The notes under the pieces were generated by a model that was given only the letters and a program-made list of their open reading frames with translations, ran no database searches and had not been told where the DNA came from. 64,000 bases of DNA, taken from assembly GCA_030386875.1 (NCBI GenBank), contig CM059562.1:61440201-61504200 (forward strand). The letters are read 5' to 3'. Position 1 is the stretch's first letter; each line of letters opens with the position of its first letter. Of this stretch, positions 1-11,606 are shown piece after piece. The position numbers and the translations under genes are program-made. The stretch is from Morinoia aosen (lineage: Eukaryota; Arthropoda; Malacostraca; Amphipoda; Talitridae).

Positions 1-486
1 TCAGATTGTAGCGCCGCGATTTCTGCCCGCCTGCCCGCCCTCAACTCCCAAGTGAAGAACGAACTACGCCTCGTTTTGGCGCGCTTGCGAAGAGTCACAG
101 ACGCGGCGTTGAAGTTACAGTCCGACGAGCTCGCCAGTGATGACATCGCGCCGGCTGAGGGTGATGAACAGTTGCGCCATTCCGCGTCAGATGCACCGAG
201 GACAAGTACATCTTCAGCTCAAGCAGTGGGAAGCAAGTCTGATTCTGTGGAATCGGATGTTAAGGCAAAAAATTTGTTTGACTCGTCCAACACCAGCACA
301 CCTCTGACAAGTTTAGAAATACTCCAGTTGAGGCGATCTAGCCTGGCCGAAGAGCTTACTGCGCTAAGGTCTCAGGCTCAGTTCCTGAACCTTCTTCAGG
401 AAATAGTGGTGCAGCAGTCCACTCATAAAAGTGATCAAGCTGATGGTTTTTCGTTACCTTTTGACGTATTCTTGCAAATTTTGTGA
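1..486 (+). CDS. 3' end of an unrecognised gene, C-terminal coding exon (partial)
   Basis: The first reading frame is open from base 1 to a TGA at 484-486 (161 codons), so the true start lies upstream of the window. The window opens with TCAG, so an AG splice acceptor at bases 3-4 is possible and the exon may begin at base 5. The stretch is clearly more GC-rich than what follows, and codon use looks coding. The protein has a leucine/arginine-rich helical start (around residues 18-40, LRLVLARLRRV), then an acidic and serine-rich low-complexity middle (EGDEQ, SSAQAVGSKSD). It closes with a second predicted helix with regular leucines (LEILQLRRSSLAEELTALRS) and ends in PFDVFLQIL. Helix-linker-helix with heptad-like leucines suggests a coiled-coil or structural adaptor C-terminus. 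I do not recognise the family and assign no function. Confidence 0.7.
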   Translation, partial: SDCSAAISARLPALNSQVKNELRLVLARLRRVTDAALKLQSDELASDDIAPAEGDEQLRHSASDAPRTSTSSAQAVGSKSDSVESDVKAKNLFDSSNTSTPLTSLEILQLRRSSLAEELTALRSQAQFLNLLQEIVVQQSTHKSDQADGFSLPFDVFLQIL

Positions 487-2444
487 CAACGCTTTACCTT
501 TCCATTGAAGATAAGCATTACAACTTAGTGGCCGGTTTGCCACTGAAGCTTCGTTCACCGCTGCGGCAAATAACGCTTTTGACTCCAAATTTACCAGGCA
601 TTGTTATCAACTTGTGGCTGAATACTAAACAGAATGATCGGGTTACACCATGATTGCTATGCTTAACAATTGTTTGGTTGTAAGCTTCTAGGGCGAGCAG
701 AATTATTTTAGGTACACCAATGCACAACTAAACAGAGGAGCTCATGCCTCAAGTGTGACATTCTTTCCTCTATTTGCCTTCGTTGTTTGAAATTCGTAAA
801 GCTTCACGGAATTCATCCTGGATTCGTTGATTAAGACTTGACCAGTAATTCTGACATCAATTTAACGTATTTCGTGACTTCAGGGACGCTGAGCAATAAT
901 TAACGTAGCTCTCGGCCGAGCTACTAGTCCTTACATGGTCTGAAGTGCCCTAACTGCAGTTTTTGGTCATTTTATTGCAAGACCGTATTGAGCCCTGCCA
1001 ATATGACTCAAATTCTCTGTTTTCTAGTACTGTCCATGGCTACCTTTAGAATTTTGTTACTAAAATGCAGTTTGTCTTATTAAGGTGAACTCCGTTATAG
1101 CTCATTCGTAGTTTTATATAACATTCTTCTTTTGCTGTTTCGTGACGCTGCTTGCTCATATAAAAGACCGCAATGTTAAATGACGCGCGGCGTCGCGTCT
1201 CGTGTGATGTTAACTCAGTATTGAAATGTTCACTTTTTGTCGGTATGTTACTGTGTTCATTGTATGAAGAGTGTGACTTCTTCTACTGGATATATTCTCA
1301 TTTGTTGTAGGTAATACTTCAGTGATGAAGTGCTGACGAGTACTTTTTATGTGCTAATTCTTGCGGTCTGTGATCGTCTTCTGCAAAGATTTATCTGTAT
1401 CTTGCTTAAAAGAATTGTTGGTACTGTAGTGCAGATAGGTGGCGGTGTGAGTTCGGGCGTCAACGAGATTTACTTGGGTTGCATTGTGGCACGGAGCTCT
1501 CTAGCGTGTTGGTTAGGTGATCTTGAACAGTTGACTCTAGTGGACAAAACAGATTCTAATCTACCATCAGATGAACTCAATTGCAGAAGCGTCGTCGTGT
1601 GTTTTAACGTCGATGCCTCTCAAACAGATTGCAGAATTTTCGGTGATGGTTTGTTTTTTCTTAAATGATCTGGTGCAGAAACCATTCCGATTTTTTGGTA
1701 ATTTTGGTGAATTTTAAATCTATGTTGATAGATTAGTGTGGACTTGCCTTGGATACACAAATTTGTGCTGCATCAGAAGTGTGACTAAACCTTTAGTAAT
1801 CTGGTCACCAAAACGGATTGACCTCACTTCGACCAACCATAACGAGCGTTTGACAAACAACTTCTTCGTAGTGCGTATCATGTGTTTTCAGTATGTTCTA
1901 TATTAACCAAGAAAAGGTCGATTTTACTAATTTTGTGGTATTTCTTTTTCTTTTTTGTCCAACAGCCTCTTAGTCAAACTCGTAGGGCCACGGACTGGAA
2001 TGTCATGTTGCACTGTTTTATGGATTCTATTTAAGTAATCTATTTGGGGCCTCAAAGAAAAACCACTTATTTACGTATTGTGTTACTTTTTCAGAAATTT
2101 ATAATTTTGTTCTAGAATATGCCGTTTGGTCACGTACCAATTGTTTTCTATCATTTTGTGTGTAAATATGTACTTCGTAATTTATTATCTTTCTTGCCTT
2201 ATTTATGCACTGAGCAAGCAATGCACCTCGTGTACGTCTCCTTTCTATGGATATTTTATGAACTTATTCAAAGGACATACTGAGGCTGATGTTGATATAT
2301 TGTTCCTCGTTGTGCACTGTTTAGTACTACAGGAACCTCACTTGTGCCTGTATTTAAACAGGAAGTTCATTGTGCTGGCAAAGGAGGGACAGTAGTTGCG
2401 TTTATTGGCTTTGATTCTGTTTCAAGTGTGGGGCTCCGGCAACG
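487..2444 (+). other. Probable 3' UTR and downstream AT-rich DNA
   Basis: No convincing open frame follows the stop at 486. The stretch is AT-rich with T-runs, as in a long 3' untranslated region. An open frame of 112 codons at 1330-1668 has no recognisable motif and its composition matches the surrounding non-coding DNA, so I do not call it a gene. Whether transcription really continues to the first clear AATAAA at 2445 is inference. Confidence 0.35.
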
Positions 2445-2450
2445 AATAAA
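2445..2450 (+). promoter_or_regulatory. Candidate polyadenylation signal AATAAA
   Basis: A perfect AATAAA follows the gene that ends at 486, with T-rich sequence just downstream. It is one of few on this strand in the first 2.5 kb. Distance from the stop is about 2 kb, so the link to that gene is tentative. Confidence 0.3.
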
Positions 2451-5400
2451 GATTTATTTTTCACTGAATTTTTATTCAACCTTATCTACTGAGAAAGAGG
2501 TTTGTGTTCACTTTGGTTTCTGTGCGCGGGAAGCTTTTCGTCTCAAGTGAGATTGAGAAAATGTTCGCTTATTTTTCGTTAGCACCGTTTGCCTCACTTG
2601 CTGAAGTGTATGGAAAAGGATCGTCCATCAGCGGAAAATGAAGGCGTTGGGCTTATGATACGACGTGTGAGCTCTTCTCAAAGGAGTATGATGGGAATAT
2701 CTCTTCTAATCCTTGCGTAGCAGAGAAAATTTCACTCCTAGTGTTCATTATCTAATTTCTCGAAGCATTTATAGCCATACTCGTTTTAGTCTCTTTAGTT
2801 CGCTTAGTTGTCTTCCCCCCTCAGGGTGATGCAACTATTGTATCTAAGGGAATTAGCGCTCCCAGGGGGAAATGTGAGGTCTCGAGCTAAAGGTAGGTAG
2901 TCCTTTTGTTAGTTGAAATAGAAAAGATTTTTTGTTTTGTTATGGACCATCTTTTTTCGGTTCACTGCTGTCCTGTTTTTCAATAGCTACTACTTTTTCA
3001 ACTTTTATCTTGTTTCATGAACTTCTTTCTTAGCTTACTGTTTTTATGCACCTTGTACGTTGATTCCGCGTTCCCTTAACTCCTTAATAAATGGTGCCTT
3101 CATCCTTCCTTTCTTTGAACATCTTTGTTGTGGTAATGGGAGGCTGAAACTTTCTTATAACCCAATCATTAGTTGTTCCTGTCATAGCCTGTCTCAGAGT
3201 GAGGCTGCGTTCCGTGAAGTTGCCTTTTGTTCATTTTTCTCATAACCTTCGTTGGTTGATGATTGTTTTCCGCAGGCTTGCAATAAGCGAGATATTGAAA
3301 TGCTGAGTTGACCAAATTTTCCTCAATTAGCATGAAAATAGTTGAGCTCGTAGATACTCTTGTGAAAGTATATATCAGTCAGCCGAGCGCTGACAAGTGT
3401 TGCGAGTGTGGTAAATGAATGCCCACGAGAAAGTTCAGTTTATTTTCGGTATTTTGCTAGTCGTGTTTGTTTTCGGAGAGTAATACATGATGGTATTAAT
3501 TTGGGTATTCATAGGTTTACGATATTCTTCAGTATCATTGAAAAAATATTACATTTTATACATACCGTAACGCTATCAAATATCTCTTTAGAACCAATTT
3601 CGCCCATTTCACGATTTCTAGAGCCCATCCAAAAATTTATAAATAGCCTTATTAGCGAGCTACTTCTCAAGATCTGCACCCACAGTAACGTGCGTAGTAA
3701 ATGAACTTAGGGTCAATTAAACAAATTTTGTGCGCATATTTCTTATCAATACCATAGCTTGACATGGCGTGGGATACAGCAATGGAAAATAAATGCTATA
3801 CTATGGCTGATTTTTAAAAACGTTTGGATATCATTGTGCGACTCAGATTCGATGCCATCACGCATTTGAATCATGTCGCATTTATTTTTTGTTCGTTCTC
3901 GCGTGTTTTAGTGTCTTTGCGCTTCGTTTCCTCCAGTAGTTTATTAATGTTCAATCGTCCAACTTATAAAACATTAAAGTTCATTACACGTTGAAAAGTT
4001 TATTGAAGAATTCCCATGGTACACGTGACTAGAGAACCGCAAATGGTATCGTGCGGCCAATTGAACTAAACGACGTCTGTCGAGTAAATTTTGAACTCTC
4101 TGTTGTGAGCATTGAGCATGAAATTAGTGGCTTAGGGTGCCTAAATTCGTCAATGCGCATAGTAATGAAGTGCCTGTGTGAAGAGGGCCTGCTGAAGGAG
4201 AGGCTCGGGAAGAAACTGTTCACGTCTTAGGCACTTGTGCCCCTGTGACAAAAATTCTTGGCAACAGGATGACGGTCGAACGAAGTGGTGTTTCCTGAAA
4301 TAAAAATGGGAGGATACGTCCATTTCGGACGTACTAAACTTCGTTATACGTTCATTTAGTATTCGATCTGAACGAACATATCCAACGGCTAGAGCAAAGC
4401 TTAGTAGAAGCAGTTAGTGTCTTCGTTTTGGGCTTTTTCAGTTTGGTTAGGATAGGTCTTTTGAGTCGCATCCAAGGCCCAATAGACCAGCATCAGCATG
4501 AAGACATTCTTAGGAGACAATTATATATCCTGATACAAGAGTGTCATCTTTTAAAATTTTATTCTTCAACTGGATGGAAATCCAAAACACATCCCTGTAG
4601 GTGCAGCCATAGCTCCTACTTCATTTTACTGGCGTTTGAGTCAGTTCTGTTTATGTCTTGACACTTATTGAGCAGAAGCCAGCAGAAATTGAGAAAGACC
4701 TAGAAAGTTGACTGACCTGAAATCGGAATTTTAAACAGCTTGTTCTACCAGGTGCGGACGCTAGTACCACAGGTGACCATAACGAATTTGATCGTCTCTA
4801 TGTCAATATTTAGAGTGAGTCGTAATCCACACAATTGGTTTCTCAACGAAGAGTTAGATCAGGTACATTGAATACCTATTTTTTTGTTCTGATTAGTTAT
4901 TAGTCGGTATTAAGCATGATCCCCTGTGTAGATTGAAAAATTTTCCAAGTAAAATGCTCCCCTCTATAATTTTTCTACTTTTAATTTTGTAGCTGTTTTT
5001 GCAAACATACGTAAAGTTACTTTTGTAACAGTTGCATTTCATATACTTGATAGTGGATTAATATGAGCATAACTGTGTGCTTCCGGGAGAAAATGTCCTT
5101 CCTAAATGATGCAGTGACCGCTACTGAATTTGAGCTTACACACGTGCTTCAAACAGCAAATTTCCATGTACAGTTCTGAGGAAAAGGTCGCCCCAGCGAT
5201 GTGTAAGAAATATTGTGTGTAGCTCATGAACATTATTTTCAATACTTCAATATTCTTCAATTAATGTTTCTTCGCTATGAAGATTTCACTCTTTTATCGT
5301 GTCCATAAGCGTCAAGATAAGTTACCTCTAACATACGTTATATCGAGCTACTCAGTGTGAAACATCCTCCTCACGGTTGGAGCATAAAGAAAAAGAAAGA

Positions 5401-6520
5401 AAAGAAAAACACTTTATTTCCAATAGAGATTGTACAAAATTACAATCATTGGTTTTTAAATATCTTAAAGTTAATACACTTAGATGAAACACACACATGA
5501 GTCTTGTAATACCCATGTCACTAGTCGAAAAGAAATGATTGAGGGCAATGTACTCCTAATCTTGCTTAATCTATATTTGATAATACATCTAATCATAATT
5601 ATAAGAAATAACATGCCAAATCTGAGGCGTTGTTTCCTTACGGACTCATTCACAACCTTTTTGACATTTAACGCTTTCATCATGAAGCTCAAGCTAATTC
5701 ATGAAATTTTACCCAACAATTGTTAGATGGTCTTGCAACATACGAGGTGATTTCATGGCCCGTCACTCCCTGTGTCCCCCACACACCATGCAAGTGGGCC
5801 GAATAAAGCCTAAGGCGATCATTGCGGCAGGGGAAGTAAGCAGAAACAGAGCAGTGCTTGCGCAATGAAATGTGGAACCAGATAAGTACAAACCCATACT
5901 GTAAATGGGGTGATAGAAGTTATTAAAAATTGAATCAAAGATTTTGAACGAGCTCTCCCAACACTTCAGAAACCTTAACAGTCGTTTAATATCCAAAAAT
6001 TAGATGCACTTCTAACTGATATATGTTCTTCGTTTACCTAATATAATTGCCTTAGCAATTATGAGTAGAAATTTTATTTGGAATTCATTTTATACGCGTC
6101 CTCGTTAATTATTTTATTTAATAAACGGTTTCGAATAATTTGTTTAATAAATAGAGCTGAAACAAAAAATGAACAGATGTTAAATTTACAAGTAAAACCA
6201 AAATTCAAATCTGACGTGTATGGCAAAAACAAGGTCCCAATCAATAAAACCTTGAAACTTTGCAGAAGATAATGAATATTGAACCCGTATCCACACCGTC
6301 CGCAACCAGAATGAATTCCGCCAGACGCAGAGCGCCAACCGAATTCAAAATCGACGGTATAAATTACGGGAAAAAGCAAAAGCGGACGGTACTTGGACCT
6401 AATATCTGAAAAAAAAATTTCTGGGAATTTTAGAACCAGTGGAATATCTGACCTACGTCTTCATTGAGTCCCTAACAGCGTCATCGCGAGAAACTTTGGC
6501 AGAGGATCGAGGATTGACGA
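2451..6520. other. Non-coding AT-rich stretch, no gene seen
   Basis: About 4 kb in which all open frames are short and lack motifs, splice context or biased composition. The only structured item is an A-rich, LINE-tail-like block near 5.4 kb (listed separately). Confidence 0.5.
5386..5760 (-). repeat. Possible LINE 3' end (copy 1 of a two-copy family)
   Basis: Read on the - strand this ends with AATAAAG followed by a T/C-rich tail, which on the + strand reads as purine-rich AAAGAAAAGAAAAAC then ACTTTATTTC. A similar arrangement recurs at 44985-45130: both share the ACTTTATTTC block, a TTGGTTTT block, and further on a nearly identical CATACGAGGTG. Two copies with the same order of blocks suggest the same repetitive element, possibly a non-LTR retrotransposon 3' end. 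No coding part is recognisable. Confidence 0.3.
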
Positions 6521-6524
6521 TTTA

Positions 6525-6640
6525 TCTTGAAGCAGAAACCTGACAGAGCTATTGCACCTTCAACCAGTAAGTCCCTGTGGACAAGAGGACTCCCAGAGCT
6601 AGCACGCGAAAGGCAGCGATGACTTCTTCCCTACATACAA
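6525..6640 (-). pseudogene. Decayed last exon of an ionotropic receptor (transmembrane segment M4 remnant)
   Basis: On the - strand two adjacent frames together match the membrane-spanning C-terminus of the intact receptor exon at 55542-55824. The first frame reads REEVIAAFRVLALGVLLST, against LQETITAFYVLALGLLLSA in the intact copy. After a frame shift the second reads LVEGAIALSGF, against LVECAVARSGL. The order and spacing are the same, so chance is unlikely. The frame shift and the lack of an acceptable exon around it show it is broken. It lies about 49 kb from the intact gene on the same strand, which fits an old tandem duplicate. No other exons of this copy were recognised. Confidence 0.6.
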
Positions 6641-6759
6641 GGTCACGTGGAAGCCACATATTTTAAAGCACTGTTCAATGTGTTACTTGATTTTCAATTT
6701 TACACTTTAAATCACTGTTTCTGAGTTCTCAACCAGTAATTATGCATTCACTCTCCTGT

Positions 6760-7515
6760 AATATGTGGATGGCGTCGACCTAATACCGCTTCAAATATTG
6801 CTTCCACTAAGGCTTGAAGGATGCCCGCAGGGTTGATCAGACCGTCTCCGTTGTTCCCCGATCTCGTAGGCAGGTGCTGGAATCGGCGGCCCCCGCACTC
6901 AGAGTTCCGAATTTGAGTGTTGAGAACCAGGGCAACTTGACCACTGCAGGACTCGCAGTGCCTGGCGTTGTTGCAGACTTTGAAGCTGTGAGGTTCCAAC
7001 CGGCATGCTGGAGTTTCTTGCGAGCTTGGAGTTGACGTAGAAACATTTGGAATGCTTTCGGTCGAATCGTTGACACATTTACACTTAACGATTATCGCCG
7101 CGAAGCTGATGTACTTAGAGCGGGCTTCTGTTTCAGGTTAGCTCTTCGACGATTGCTGCTATGCAAGACGTCATCCTCTTGAAACTTCGATGTTTTGTTT
7201 TTTAACTTCACTCAGATGTTAGATTTTGGCCACTCTCGTGCAGTGCACACCCGCGCGTCCGCCGGCGTGCTACGTTTTTGTCACCCGGTTTCGTACACCT
7301 ATTCTTGCGTCACTTCGCGAAAAGACCTCTCGATTCTTCTTGTGAACTCCTTATATGTGTTTCGTCTTGGTTCGTTCCAGAAGTTTCACGAATGTTCGTG
7401 GTTAGAAGACAGCATTTTAATTCTGATTGGTGGAATTTTTACTTGTCCTGACGTCTCGAATTTTAATTGGCTATTTGCTCATGCTCGTTCACGCCTCGTC
7501 AACTCAATTGGTGCG
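6760..7515 (+). repeat. Diverged copy of a dispersed repeat (copy A)
   Basis: This resembles, in order, the sequence at about 26890-27700. Shared blocks include GTTGTTGC, GGAGTTGA, GGAATGCTTTC, GTTGACAC, GAAACTTCGATG, then GACAGCATTTTA, TTGTCCTGACGTCTCGAA and ATTGGCTA. It is clearly older and more diverged than the two close copies at 20970 and 27514. It is GC-richer than its surroundings and contains short overlapping open frames on both strands, none with a recognisable domain. Function and class are unknown; it could be part of a non-autonomous retroelement. Confidence 0.55.
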
Positions 7516-9340
7516 TAGGGTGCGCAGCTTCGATGACCACGTTATTTCAAGGTCAGGATTGGCTGGAGACGGAGCACTCACTTTTCGGTCACGCCATCTC
7601 GCTCTCCGTATCTCGGCCGCTGCCGGTTGTGTTTGTGCTGCTTGTGCTGATGTTTGTGTTCGCGTCGAGTGCTGTGCGTGTGTTTGTGTTTTGTGCCTGC
7701 CTTTGTGTTCGTGTGTGGTGTGCCAGCCTTGTGGATGCCCGAGCCAGCAAGTCTGGACCACAAGGTGACATTGATCAATGGCAAGCTCTTGAGTTCGCGA
7801 AGCTGAGCTAACGGTTTTCTTAGAACAGTGAAAAATCGACCATAACGCACATGGTTGGCAAACTTTGCTTGTCATATCAATTCCGCCCATCTGCTCACGC
7901 CCTTGCTGGAATGAATTGGCTTTGCTTCTATACATTTTTCACTTCTTAGCGCCCAACGGTTGATATTTGATAACATTAAACATTTCAATGTCCCAGATTT
8001 CCGTGCTTTGTCCAATCTAGCCCAGCAACATATTACATTATTATAAGATATTTCACTACACACACAAAACGGGTATTATTAGGTTCGATGATGTGTTCAC
8101 AGTATTGAATGCTAGAACTAGACATTAAGATTTTGAAATATAATGACATGTTTTAACCGTGAGGAAATTGAAAATGCGTGGGAAATTTGTTTGCTTGAAA
8201 AATTAAAATTATGTTCGTCAATTATTTTGTAAGTACAAGCTGGTTTTAAAATGATATTTTGAATTGATCTAAATCGTTCTGCATTCAAGAATACAAAAAA
8301 CAAGGCAATTTTCTTTCGAAATCTCCGAATTTTTCTGTTGAAATTTGAGGAAATAAAATTTTTACGTGAGTTCTGCGTTTAAAAAATCTCTGTCACGGGT
8401 TTCCTTTTTGTATAACTGCTTTCATTCTTACCTCTTATTAGTTAATTATATTGGATTTTTCCAGTCCAAATCTACATAATTCACACTTATTTGAATCTGA
8501 AGAAATTGACAAGCTCTGTATGCTTTCGTCTTTATTTCAATTAACTTAGCATAAATAATTTCGATTGACAGTCATCAATACCCTTACTGAAAAATGCATT
8601 CAAAATATACTCGTACTATTGAAAGTACATGTGAGACTTGACACTCACTGCATTTGAAGCTTAGAAATTGATCCAGAGACCAGCAAGTCTAATTGAAATC
8701 CCTTTTACGTAGCATTTCACAAGCTCAATAAAAAAAAGACTTGATATCCACAGAATAATTTACTGTATTTTTTAGTTCCTGATAGCATAGCACAAAATAT
8801 TGCGTGAAATTGTAATTGAAATAAAATATCTTTAAAAACAAAATATTTCCAACGACGCAGAATTTCTTCCAATACATTTGCGAAATCATTTTGTACTGGA
8901 AAGAATTTAATTTTTCATCACGATCCAATAACATGCAATGGAGCTTAGAAAGGTGATTACATGATGTTGAAACAGTTACTTCAATTTTCTTGTATCGGAA
9001 TCGAAATTATGTTTACTATTTTGTTTTCTGAGTCTGTTACCTTCTCCTTGCCTTTACAGTGGCGCAGGATGATAGAATTTCACTTTGTGCGACGTCGACT
9101 GAAGTTCAAATTGCCAAGCGGTCAGTTCAAGCGGTCAGTTCAAAGGGCAATCATCATTTTTTGGCGATTGTAGTAGATGGAAAAATCGGGTGCAAGAAAA
9201 CAGTGAGATAACTTTTCCAGTCAGTGAATCGTCACTTTACCACTTCCTCACATAAGCTAAAACGCCGAGAAAGCATCGGAATTACAACGCAATCGAAATA
9301 ATGGAGCGCCCAATTAAGATACTTCAATGGTGTTGTACGA
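7516..9340. other. Non-coding; GT-rich patch at 7615-7735
   Basis: The region contains a low-complexity TGTG/TTTG-rich patch at about 7615-7735, which creates overlapping open frames on both strands and no real protein. The rest is AT-rich sequence without a recognisable feature. Confidence 0.5.
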
Positions 9341-9352
9341 AATTTGTTTTTA

Positions 9353-9408
9353 GATGCTCGAAATTTGTTTCAATTACCCTGTCAGTGAATAACTTTTCAT
9401 CTCGATTG
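9353..9408 (+). repeat. 56-bp repeat, copy 1 (partner at 12454-12509)
   Basis: This block matches 12454-12509 at 53 of 56 positions, beginning GATGC(T/A)CGAAATTTG and ending CTCGATTG. The first copy sits directly upstream of the tRNA-like SINE start, the second does not. It is probably a fragment of a dispersed element. Confidence 0.6.
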
Positions 9409-9600
9409 TGTCTATAAGCCCTGCCTGCCGTGCGGGAAACGCGGGTTCGAGTCCCTGTGCTGGATAGCGATTTTCTCTGTTGGGTATAGGGGTAAAATTC
9501 CAAGCACAATACCCCACTCTACCCAGGTGTCTGAAATGGGTACCGGTCTTGACCGGGGGAAAGCGTCATGGCGCCCTGGCGTTAGTTATAAGGCATTTGA
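9405..9600 (+). mobile_element. tRNA-derived SINE
   Basis: A near-perfect RNA polymerase III B box, GGTTCGAGTCC, lies at 9446-9456 inside a GC-rich tRNA-like half (CCGTGCGGGAAACGCGGG). It is followed by a non-tRNA body containing GGTACCGGTCTTGACCGGGG and GGCGCCCTGGCG. Read on the other strand the head gives the peptide TRTRVSRTAGRA, a pattern commonly produced by tRNA-derived SINE heads. No complete cloverleaf is present, so it is not a functional tRNA gene. The exact ends and target-site duplication are not clear. Confidence 0.6.
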
Positions 9601-10042
9601 AAATCCAATGTACAAGGTGATATGTATCAGGCTTGAAATTGGAAATAAAGCATCCGTAGATGCCGTTGTTTCTCAGTCCATGCTATTTGTCACAGAGTTC
9701 GTTCGCGACATCTGGGCGACAAATAAATTGAATGTTTTGAGCTCTAACACCGATATACTAGAACTCTGAAATGTTAGTGAGTGTAGAAAATGAACGGCGT
9801 TTAAATATATGAAAAAGAACAATAGAATAGACCTAACTATTAAAAATTAAATAAATTATTCAGCATTGCACTCCATGACATTTTTTGACAGAAAACTCAA
9901 GTTGATTAGTTTATAATTCACGATAATCACATGAGCTACTGTTGTTCGGATCTGACAATCGACGCTCATAAGCTGGTGTGGCGGTGGAAGGAGACGACGT
10001 TATTGACTAACTCCGCCATCTTCAAAAACATTTTGGTTACAC

Positions 10043-10156
10043 CGAGAAGGTAAAATTGGCCAGTGGGTTGAGCAGATGCAGATCTTCTTCGCTGTGCGCC
10101 AGCCTGTACTTGAACAAGTCCATAGCTTAGTGGCACTTGGACTGGATGTTTTCAAC
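10043..10156 (-). pseudogene. Unidentified exon with one in-frame stop
   Basis: On the - strand an acceptor (CGTTGACAG at 10157 and above) and a donor (GTGTAA, 10042 down to 10037) frame exactly 114 bases, 38 codons in phase 0. The translation begins VENIQSKCH, then TAA, then AMDLFKYRLAHSEEDLHLLN and PLANFTFS. The composition is distinctly protein-like (amphipathic helix, an N-glycosylation-type NFT) and GC-richer than the flanks. The single TAA at codon 10 suggests a decaying exon, a sequencing error or a variant. I do not recognise the family. No neighbouring exon was found on this strand within several kilobases. Confidence 0.4.
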
Positions 10157-11430
10157 CTGTCAACGAAGGTTTGACGTGTAGTCATAAAAATTGTAAATGA
10201 TTTTCGATGTCACATATGTTCAAGGTTTGATCACCGTTTCCACCCAGTTAAAAATATCATCAAAGTTAAATTTGGTTTAGGTTTAGTGAGAGTGGCACCA
10301 CAAGGTCGCCAAAATAATGCATCTTGGTTAGCATAGCCTGCACAAATGGTCTATCAAAAGAATCTCCAGGTAATGAAAATTTGAAGTGAACATAAGAAAG
10401 ATTCGAAAATTGAGAGACTTTAATGAAACATAACGAAAGTGCGCGGAATAACGGAGTTACTTAGAGAGAAAAAGGGTATTATTACGGCTCACAAGGGGAG
10501 AACGGAATGTTACGAAATGGGGTGGTTGTGGGGGGAGGGAGAGGTGAAAAGCTTCCTTGAACAGATTTTATGGGTAATATTGAATTTTGATGTATGAATG
10601 ATATAAATTTAATGCTAAATTGAGGGGTATAAAATACTAAAAGGTAAGGGTAATAGATATTGTGCTTATAAGATCTAGACGTTAGCATGAAAGAATTTGG
10701 AGGTTCGCATGAGGGCTGCCTACACAAAGCGCGGGAAACCGCCGGACCAAAGGGAGCGGACGCCTGCCAGTGTAGATCTAAAGAAAGCTAAACGGGAGTT
10801 AAATATATAGTTAGAAATATTGAGTATTTCGTTTAGTGAGTGAATATAACGAAAGGATTAATTGGACATTATTAGGTGATGTCAATAATTACACTGAAAT
10901 CAACCGGTAAGGATTGGCGACGAAATCTTGAATCATTTCAGGTCCGGGACTTTGTTCAAGCATTCAAATAATTATGCCCCATACTTATTAACTTGTATTA
11001 ATGCGGGAATGGTTCCTTTATTTTCAGTCGTAATTTAATTCACTTTCTGTAGCAAATAGGGATTATTACGTAGATTACATTTCATAAACATCTGCGAAGT
11101 AGCTAAAATATTTTCAACTTATTGATTTGCACGGGAATAAATCATAAAGGAACAGGAAATGAATACAATTATTTGTTCTCACGTCGGAGGGCTGCGTGAA
11201 GCCCCGCGAAAAATACATGGGGTGTGCGAACACAAGTAACACGAGAAATCCCTCAAGGAGTATTGCAAGGAACGTCACAGCAAATACTGAGTGTACGAAT
11301 AAGTCTATCAAAATATTCGAATAGCATTCAAGGGCGAATTTTACAGACACTATCGCTGTGTGCCCGATGACGAGAGCAAAGTACGAAACAATGTAAAATG
11401 GGTGATTTAAAAATTAAGAGTAATTTATCA
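10157..11430. other. Non-coding, no gene seen
   Basis: AT-rich sequence with short, motif-free frames. A GC-rich patch of about 70 bases near 10700-10770 has no recognisable content. Confidence 0.45.
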
Positions 11431-11433
11431 TAG

Positions 11434-11606
11434 GCAACGACAGAGGCGAGCGTTAGAGGCAACTAGAGAACTGTCTGGCGGAGGCAACGACGGGGCGAGA
11501 GATGAAGGAGAAGGCTGGCAGAGGCAACGACGGAGGTGAGCGATGACGAGGGAGAAGGCGAGCAGCGGCAAAGTCGGGGTGAGTAATGACGAGGGGTAAG
11601 ACTTTA
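11434..11606. repeat. Degenerate GC-rich minisatellite, units of about 40-50 bp
   Basis: Four imperfect units each begin GGCAACGAC (the last GGCAAAGTC), continue with a GGGGCGAG-like block and a GATGACGAGGG-like block, and end in a GGCAGAGG-like junction. A fifth weak unit may lie at about 11650-11680. Unit length varies between 40 and 50 bases. The open frames across it are a by-product of the repeat. Confidence 0.65.

Noticed and set aside
1330-1668. 112-codon open frame after the first gene
   Set aside because: Composition equals the surrounding AT-rich sequence, there is no motif, and it lies in the likely 3' UTR.
7427-7935. Several overlapping open frames on both strands (Cys/Val-rich and Thr/Gln-rich)
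   Set aside because: They arise from a low-complexity TGTG-rich patch next to a dispersed repeat. No frame is favoured and no motif is present.
9421-9470. Functional tRNA gene
   Set aside because: Only the B-box half is tRNA-like. No acceptor stem, A box or cloverleaf can be formed, and a SINE body follows.
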